A program made the translations under genes and the position numbers. The notes beneath the pieces are model-generated. The model was not told the DNA's origin and did not search any database. It saw only the letters and a program-made list of their open reading frames with translations. Positions 13,627 to 18,737 of a stretch of 18,737 bases of DNA are shown in pieces (position 1 is the first letter of the stretch; each line of letters opens with the position of its first letter). Source of the stretch: Chrysochromulina parva. Lineage: Eukaryota; Haptophyta; Prymnesiales; Chrysochromulinaceae. The stretch lies in assembly GCA_002887195.1 (NCBI GenBank), contig PJAB01000957.1, forward strand, positions 1 to 18,737, written 5' to 3'.

Positions 13627-14691
13627 TCAGCAGCAGCCGCCACTCTGCTGCGAGGAGGAGCTGCCGCTCACCTTCTTGCCGGAGCTGCTGCTGCTGCCCG
13701 TCGTCATCTTGTTCTTGATCTCGTGCGCCATCATCAGGAACGCCGTGTCCACAAAAGTGCCCGTCTTGGCGCTCGTCTCAAGGAAGGGCACATCGACCTT
13801 CTCCGCGAAGGCCTTTCCATCCTCCTGGCTCACCTGGCGGTTGTGGACATCGTCGGCGATGTCGGCCTTGTTGCCGACCAGCAGCTTGTTGACGTTCTCG
13901 CGCGCGTACTTATCAATCTCCGTGAGCCACCGCTGGACATTGTCGAACGAGGTTCGGTTGGTCACATCGTACACGACGATGATGCCGTGGGCACCGCGAT
14001 AGTAGGTGCTGCTTATGGTGCGGAAACGCTCCTGCCCCGCCGTGTCCCAAATCTGCAGCTTGATCGTCTTCTGATCGAGCTCGATCGTGCGAATCTTGAA
14101 GTCCACGCCGATCGTCGAGATGTAGCTGTCCGTCCACTTGTCGTCCTGAGGAGGCGAGAAGGCCCGCGCGGGCGATCTGATCAGTTGGAGACCGCAGCGG
14201 GTGCGGCGGGTGCGGCGGGTGCGGCGGGTGCGGCGGGTGCGGCGGGTGCGGCGGGCGCTGCGGATGTGAGTCGGCCGTGGCGGGTGGTGGTGGCGGCGGC
14301 GGCAGCGCCCGCAGCACAGCGACAGCGTGCTCTGTCCGATGCTGCCATCGGCCGCAGATGACGGCTGAACTTCGCTTCGAGGCCAGGGCGTGGCGTGAGC
14401 GCACCGCAAAGCGCAGCAGCAGGCATGACTTGCCGACACCCGAGTCGCCAATGAGCACGAGGATGAACAGGTAGTCATCTGCGGTGGCCAGGTATGCAAA
14501 GCGAGTGAGGAGAGAGTCGGAGCCATTCGTGGTGGCGCTCAAGGTGGCGGTCGATATCGGGCCCGTTGTCCGCGCCATAGGCGCGAGCACGGGCGCACAG
14601 TGTAGGCGCGGCCGCAGGCGCGCGCAGGCCAGGCTGATTTCCTCAGGGCGAGAATTGGCTTCTGGGCGCTCGACGTACAATCGGGCTTCAT
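13627..14691 (-). CDS. RAB1: RAB1/YPT1 small GTPase, three exons
   Basis: This GTPase controls ER-to-Golgi vesicle tethering. Proposed exons (minus strand) are 14691-14679 (13 nt, ATG AAG CCC GAT T), 14478-14405 and 14145-13627, giving 606 nt and 201 aa. The introns are 14678-14479 (GTACGT...CCGCAG) and 14404-14146 (GTGCGC...CTCAG). The joined N-terminus, MKPDYDYLF, matches the RAB1 start pattern (M.PEYDYLF), which supports the tiny first exon. Numbering equals yeast Ypt1: GDSGVGKS (15-22), switch I Thr40 in [17 protein letters not shown] with Gln67, NKAD (121-124), ETSAK, and a C-terminal GGCC for double geranylgeranylation. The hypervariable tail is Ser/Gly-rich. One oddity is Ile at position 10, where RAB1 normally has Lys (LFKLLLIG). 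The longer single open frame upstream of 14145 is intron. Confidence 0.9.
14146..14404 (-). other. RAB1 intron 2
   Basis: This 259-nt intron has GTGCGC at the donor and CCTCCTCAG at the acceptor, phase 0 on both sides. It separates the P-loop exon (ending LLLRFA) from the switch I exon (starting [10 protein letters not shown]). It carries a 9-bp minisatellite near its 3' end. Confidence 0.9.
14197..14259. repeat. 9-bp minisatellite (GCGGGTGCG) in RAB1 intron 2
   Basis: Six perfect copies of GCGGGTGCG (14197-14250) are followed by a degenerate seventh. On the transcript strand it is C-rich (CGCACCCGC) and lies about 50 nt upstream of the 3' splice site. Its translation in the shadow frame (Arg-Arg-Thr repeats) is not coding. 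Confidence 0.95.
14479..14678 (-). other. RAB1 intron 1
   Basis: A 200-nt intron runs from the donor GTACGT at 14678 to the acceptor GCCACCGCAG ending at 14479. It splits the Tyr codon at residue 5 after its first base. The evidence is the exact RAB1-like N-terminus obtained on joining and the strong donor. Confidence 0.8.
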
Positions 14692-15139
14692 AAGCGGCGA
14701 CGACTTTGAGCAAGCTGCGCAGCAGCGATTAGCAAGCGGCATGGGAGTCAGTAGAGGTGGTGGTCTCACAGGCGCTGCCGCAGGCCCGTGAGGCGCTAGG
14801 GCAGGCGGAGGAGGAGCGCACCCTGAGGGCGCCGAAAAGGCTGGACTTGTCGAAAAGGCGCAATGGTGTTGTGAAAAATTGGGGATGCCTTCCTGTGGAG
14901 ACAGCCGGACTTCAGTCCCAAACCATCGTTTTGTAGGGTTGTGACGGAACGATTTCGAAGATTGACGCTGCTGAGGGTCGCTCGCGTTTCTGACCTGTAC
15001 AGCCATGCACGTTTATGGCCTCACGACCCTCTCCGCCACCAGGATGGACAGGCCTCAGCGTGGTGTAACCCGCAGACAGGCGCAAACAACAACAGCCCGA
15101 TGCACACCATGCTGTTGCTGCAGGCGGCCACATCTAAAG
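14692..15139. other. Divergent intergenic region, RAB1 / Ser-Pro-rich protein
   Basis: About 450 bp separate the divergent start codons. An in-frame upstream extension of the Ser-Pro gene opens at 15005 but has no recognisable features. No TATA-like element or RNA gene was seen; an A-run lies at 14874-14878. Confidence 0.45.
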
Positions 15140-16069
15140 ATGCGCAACTTTTCGAGCCAGGTCCTCGTCACCTTACTCGTATTGCTTCTCCGCCCCGCCG
15201 GCGGCTTACAAAGTGAGGACTCACCGCCGCCGTCCGAGCCACCACCGTCGCCATCGCCATCGCCATCGCCATCTCCATCGCTACCGCCTTCAGCGCCGCC
15301 CTCGCCGCCGCCCTCGCCGCCGCCCTCGCCGCCACCCTCGCAACCTCCACCATCACCACCGCCGCCGCCTCCGCTATCACCTAAGCAATCGCCATGCCCA
15401 CCACCGAGCCCCTTTTCTCCCGAGCCATCGCCACCTCCACCCTCGCCACCGCCACCGTCACCTCCGCCACCTCCGCCACCTCCGCCGCCTCCGCCTCCAT
15501 CGCCATTCCCGCCATCACAACCTCCTCCATCTCCCCCCCCACCGTCACCCCCGCCCAGCCCTCCACCCTCGCCACCTCCCTCGCCGCCACCCTCGCCACC
15601 GCCGTCGCCACCGCCGTCGCCTCCTCCATCGCCTCCACCCTCGCCTCCACCCTCGCCACCACCATCACCACCGCCGCCCTCGCCTCCACCGCCCTCGCCG
15701 CCGCCCTCGCCGCCCTCCAGGCCTGAGGGTGCGCGCGGCCCTTTGATCGGCGTCATGCTCGGCTTCGTCATCGTACTCATACTGTGTATGGCTGCGCTCT
15801 GCCGGTTCCGAAAGAGGCTACCAAGATGTAGGCTACCAAGCTGTACGTGCTGCTGCTTCGGCCGTCGCTGGCGCAATACGCTTGGCAAGCAGCCGCTGCT
15901 CCTCCCAGGGAACGCGGTCGTCGTCGCGAGCGTGGTCATGAATGCGGGGGGCTCCACCGGGGGGGCGGAGATGAGGACGGTTGAAATCTCGGCCGCGGGC
16001 GTGCAGTCGAGCGGTGCCTTTGCCGATGCGGTCATGGCCTCGCAGTACACAGGCAGGAGCTTTTGTTGA
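15140..16069 (+). CDS. Ser-Pro-rich (extensin/HRGP-like) single-pass membrane protein
   Basis: A 309-aa predicted type I membrane protein. The start at 15140 gives a clean signal peptide (residues 1-22, MRNFSSQVLVTLLVLLLRPAGG). An upstream in-frame ATG at 15005 would bury it. Residues 28-195 are almost only Ser and Pro in SPPP, SPPPP and early SP units, the pattern of hydroxyproline-rich cell-surface glycoproteins, which in relatives are hydroxylated and O-glycosylated. Residues 202-220 are a transmembrane helix (LIGVMLGFVIVLILCMAAL). Basic residues and a Cys cluster (CRLPSCTCCC) follow on the cytosolic side, which suggests palmitoylation, and then a tail of about 70 residues with no recognised motif. 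It is probably a surface or scale-associated protein. The frame is certain; the role is inference. Confidence 0.8.
   Translation: MRNFSSQVLVTLLVLLLRPAGGLQSEDSPPPSEPPPSPSPSPSPSPSLPPSAPPSPPPSPPPSPPPSQPPPSPPPPPPLSPKQSPCPPPSPFSPEPSPPPPSPPPPSPPPPPPPPPPPPPSPFPPSQPPPSPPPPSPPPSPPPSPPPSPPPSPPPSPPPSPPPSPPPSPPPSPPPSPPPPSPPPPSPPPSPPSRPEGARGPLIGVMLGFVIVLILCMAALCRFRKRLPRCRLPSCTCCCFGRRWRNTLGKQPLLLPGNAVVVASVVMNAGGSTGGAEMRTVEISAAGVQSSGAFADAVMASQYTGRSFC
15225..15720 (+). repeat. Degenerate Ser-Pro codon repeat, strongly C-rich
   Basis: About 500 bp of CCN/TCN codons form short arrays such as CCGCCCTCGCCG. The plus strand is almost free of G outside third positions and the minus strand is correspondingly G-rich. 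Long antisense open frames here (Gly-rich) are by-products of this composition. Confidence 0.9.
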
Positions 16070-16419
16070 TGAGTTGATCGCGCACACCGCTGCACTACAG
16101 ACGCCCCCCTCGTGCGTGCGCCTGTGATACGCCTGTGATTGCGCAACGCGTGATAATAACTCTGAGACGCGTCGATTCATATCGCGCGCGTGGAACGATC
16201 ATGCGGTTTTCATGCCATGTTGTAATCATGCGCGCCCGCTCGGGCCGGTCGGGGCGGGCGCGGGGAGTTGCGGCGCGTCGGATGTCGGACGCGCCGTGTG
16301 TTGCGCGTTAACGTGCGCCCCTAACCGAACCGCTCGCCTAAACTATCTAAGAAACTATCTGCCGTTACTAACCGTCGACGTCGCGCTCCATCACGCGCGC
16401 CCGCGCCGGCCGACGAACT
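16070..16419. other. Intergenic region between convergent genes
   Basis: These 350 bp hold the two 3' flanks of the Ser-Pro-rich gene and the acyl-CoA synthetase. There is an AT-richer stretch with a near duplicate of AAACTATCT around 16338-16361. No gene, RNA or terminator-like structure was recognised. Confidence 0.5.
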
Positions 16420-18621
16420 TTAACGATCGTGCTTGATATTCACTTTGTCTGCGCTTAGTCTGCGCGCCGCAGCCTCTGCCGCATCTCGCTGATCATGGAG
16501 GTCGAGCACGCCAAGCAGGCGCATCAGCTTGCCCGGGGGAGAGTCGTGGCAGCCGGGCTTCCATGAGTGCTTGAGCTCCTTGCTCTCGTCCGTCACGTAA
16601 AGGTCCGCACAAAAGTCCTCAGCCACCTGCTTGCCGCTCGCCATCGCTGCTTCCCAGAGCATGCCGCGCTCAGTCGTCTTCATGAGCACGTCCGCGAAGG
16701 CTTCCTTGGCCTGCGCGCTGCTGATCGGGCACGGCGTCTCATGGTCGTTGCACGTGACTGTGAGTCTGAGCCCGTTGCACCCCGCATCGTCGATCTCCAG
16801 CACGTGTGTTGAGTGGTCGGGCGACGAGATCAGATCTGGATTCATCTCGAGACGGATAGTCAGCGGGAACGTCCACGTCGGCACCACGACTGGCGTGCCT
16901 AAAAACGTCCTCGTATGGAGCATGGGTAACTCGAGCGTGTCGCCCGTGCCCTTGACCGAGTAGACAGCCATGCCGCCGGCGAGCGAGGGCAACCCGAGGT
17001 GCTTGGCAAGCCCAATGCGTTTCGGCTTGCCCGTGGGCCCTTTGGGAATCGCGTCCAAGTACACGAGTACCGCCGGCTTGAAACGGCTGCCCACGGTCGA
17101 GATACCCTGGCGCAGGGCATCGAGGGTTGGAGGCTCATAGCCCGGCTTGATGACGCACGCTACGCCAACCACCTCGCCCAGCAGCTCAGCAGGCGATGCG
17201 AAGCACACACATGTCTGGACACCCGGTACATCGAGCAGCTGATCCTCGAGCTCGAGCGGTGAGATCTTCTCGCCGCCGCAGTTGATGATCTCCTTGAACC
17301 GGCCCACAAGCTGCAAGTAACCGTCCCTGTCCAGGTAGCCCTTGTCGCCCGTTCGCAGCATGCGGCCCGGCGGAGACCCGCCGAGTGAGAACGCCTCGAT
17401 GTTCGGGTCCTGGCTCATGTGCTCGCGTATGAGGTAACCGGCGGTGACGCACTCACCCGCGACGCACACCTCCCCCTCCGTGCCCACGTCGACCTCCACG
17501 TCCTCTGGGTATCCTTTGAGGATCTTGAGTGACGGTCCCATCGCCGGGCCCACAGTCGACAGCTTGACCTCCAGATGCGGCGGGTTGGAGCAGATAGGGA
17601 ACGATTCGGTCATCGCGTATGTCGGAACCACGGTGAAAGGACCGGGCGCTCCAGGCGCGAATGCGGCGAGGAAGCGCTTTGCAACGGGCGGCAGCAGCGC
17701 CGCTGAGCAGTTGCGCATGAGTGTGAGCGAGTGATCGAGGGTACCGTCGGCCTTCTCCTTCTCAGCCTCAAGAAGAATGGCCTCGTGCATGGTCGGCACA
17801 GCCGAGTACCACGTGGGCCTCGGGTAGGAGTCGCGTTCGGGCGCGCGGCACTTGCGCAAAAAGTCGGCGCCACCCAAGAAGCTCGAGCACACGACCGCGC
17901 TCTCCGAGTAGAGAGATGCCCCCACGTTGGCGATCAGCCCGTGGATGTGAAAGAGCGGCATCACGTTGAGGCACGTGTGCGCTGAGGTGCGGCGCAGCGT
18001 GCGTGCGACGAACTGGATGCCATACCCGAGGTTGTGGTGTGTAAGCGGCACGATCTTGGGCTTCTTCGTGGTTCCCGACGTGTGCAGCACTAGCGCGAGG
18101 TCACTCGGACGGGTCGGCTCGGCCGTCGGCGGCGTGGGTACCTCCGCGCCCGACAGCGTGAAGAGGCCGACAGTTGTCCTGGACGGCGTCAGCTCGATCA
18201 CCGGAATGCCAGCCTGGGCGCAGCAGCCCTTTACCATGGTTGCCTTTTCGTCTCCCGCGAGCGTGATCATCGCAGCGGCCGGCAGGTCAGTCAGCTCGAA
18301 CTGCACCTCCGCCATTGTGAGGTTCGGGTTGAGCGGCGCAAAGACGCAGCGGCCCGCGAGGGCCCAGAAGCACACGGCCGCCTCGGGGCCGTTAGGCATC
18401 GACGTGCAGATCACCATTTCGCGCGTCAACCCGAAGCGTGCAAGGTCCATGGACGTGACAAACTCTTTGAGCGCAGAAAACGTGAGGGCATGCTTGCCGG
18501 TGCTCGCATCCGAGGCGTAGATGGCCTTTGCATCCGACAAAGGTATGATGTCCGCGACCGCCTGGAAGGGGGTTTCCGCGACAATGGTCGACTGGAATGC
18601 CGCGAGCGATCGTGCCTGCAT
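16420..18621 (-). CDS. AAE3/PCS60-like acyl-CoA synthetase with orphan C-terminal domain
   Basis: This adenylate-forming enzyme activates a carboxylic acid to acyl-AMP and then to the CoA thioester. The 733-aa frame has all core motifs: A3 HTSGTTKKPK (180-189), PLFHIHGL (222-229), A5 YAMTES (335-340), A7 RTGD (423-426), A8 LVGRFKEIINCGGEKI (438-453), and A10 PKGPTGKPKR with catalytic Lys532. The pattern resembles plant AAE3 and yeast PCS60, known oxalyl-CoA synthetases, but the substrate cannot be fixed from sequence. Relatives end near residue 545. Here about 188 more residues follow (16420-16986), with no known domain that I recognise. There is no PTS1 tripeptide at the end (KHDR), unlike peroxisomal PCS60, and no clear N-terminal targeting peptide. 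Single exon; the start at 18621 gives a normal N-terminus. Confidence 0.88.
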   Translation of the reverse strand: MQARSLAAFQSTIVAETPFQAVADIIPLSDAKAIYASDASTGKHALTFSALKEFVTSMDLARFGLTREMVICTSMPNGPEAAVCFWALAGRCVFAPLNPNLTMAEVQFELTDLPAAAMITLAGDEKATMVKGCCAQAGIPVIELTPSRTTVGLFTLSGAEVPTPPTAEPTRPSDLALVLHTSGTTKKPKIVPLTHHNLGYGIQFVARTLRRTSAHTCLNVMPLFHIHGLIANVGASLYSESAVVCSSFLGGADFLRKCRAPERDSYPRPTWYSAVPTMHEAILLEAEKEKADGTLDHSLTLMRNCSAALLPPVAKRFLAAFAPGAPGPFTVVPTYAMTESFPICSNPPHLEVKLSTVGPAMGPSLKILKGYPEDVEVDVGTEGEVCVAGECVTAGYLIREHMSQDPNIEAFSLGGSPPGRMLRTGDKGYLDRDGYLQLVGRFKEIINCGGEKISPLELEDQLLDVPGVQTCVCFASPAELLGEVVGVACVIKPGYEPPTLDALRQGISTVGSRFKPAVLVYLDAIPKGPTGKPKRIGLAKHLGLPSLAGGMAVYSVKGTGDTLELPMLHTRTFLGTPVVVPTWTFPLTIRLEMNPDLISSPDHSTHVLEIDDAGCNGLRLTVTCNDHETPCPISSAQAKEAFADVLMKTTERGMLWEAAMASGKQVAEDFCADLYVTDESKELKHSWKPGCHDSPPGKLMRLLGVLDLHDQRDAAEAAARRLSADKVNIKHDR

Positions 18622-18737
18622 GCCACCATCGCCTACCCCGTCCGTAACGACATCCGTACTCGCTCTATCGGCGGCGCTATGGCCCCGCCGTAATCTTCAG
18701 GGGAGTACGTGCCCGCTCGCCGCTCTTGCAAGCCGGT
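18622..18737. other. 5' flank of the acyl-CoA synthetase gene
   Basis: These 116 bp reach the window edge. No TATA-like element or upstream exon could be recognised. Confidence 0.4.

Noticed and set aside
14146..14526. A continuous 299-codon RAB frame starting at 14526
   Set aside because: Its first 126 codons are intron sequence with an Arg-Arg-Thr repeat from the minisatellite, and it lacks the P-loop. The spliced model restores a complete RAB1.
15225..15720. Repeated units that could look like a CRISPR array
   Set aside because: There are no spacers, the units are codon-based and degenerate, and they encode a Ser-Pro domain in a eukaryotic gene.
15055..16146. Antisense open frame of 363 codons, Gly-rich
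   Set aside because: It is the reverse-complement shadow of the Ser-Pro repeat (GGN codons from CCN). It lacks a signal peptide or conserved motif, whereas the plus-strand frame has a signal peptide and TM helix.

Overview
The window looks like nuclear DNA from a GC-rich, flagellated unicellular eukaryote, most likely an alga. The sequence supports this in several ways. Eight protein-coding genes are clearly visible or well supported and one more is hypothetical. They are separated by gaps of about 0.2-0.75 kb, lie on both strands, and form no operons. There are GT-AG introns, TATA-like elements, an axonemal gene (SPAG6/PF16), ER and secretory genes (glucosidase II alpha, RAB1) and a Ser-Pro-rich surface protein. 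A haptophyte or similar chromist alga fits best, but that is inference: no rRNA or plastid marker is present.

Layout from left to right. A DEAD-box-type RNA helicase (+, 424-2733) probably carries an organelle presequence. It converges on a Methyltransf_22-type (FkbM-like) methyltransferase (-, 3486-4583). A 0.7 kb non-coding stretch with repeats and hairpins follows. Next are the axonemal armadillo-repeat protein SPAG6/PF16 (-, 5306-6823) and, head to head with it across about 206 bp, ER glucosidase II alpha (+, 7030-10479), whose catalytic domain carries a cysteine-rich insert of about 205 residues. Then come a TPR/SH3-like protein whose last part needs splicing (+, 10814-12018), a 275-residue SH3-like hypothetical protein (-, 12427-13254), a RAB1/YPT1 GTPase in three exons including a 13-nt first exon (-, 13627-14691), a Ser-Pro-rich single-pass membrane protein (+, 15140-16069), and an AAE3/PCS60-like acyl-CoA synthetase with an extra C-terminal domain of about 188 residues (-, 16420-18621).

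The genes do not make one pathway. Glucosidase II (N-glycan trimming and glycoprotein quality control in the ER), RAB1 (ER-to-Golgi traffic) and the Ser-Pro-rich surface protein all touch the secretory route, but their proximity is probably chance in a compact genome.

I did not find a convincing novel multi-gene system. The points most worth following are the Cys-rich insert in glucosidase II, the orphan C-terminal domain of the acyl-CoA synthetase, the 13-nt RAB1 start exon, an 11-bp TATA-like motif shared by two promoters, and a 22-bp duplication (period 23) that duplicates a potential splice acceptor.
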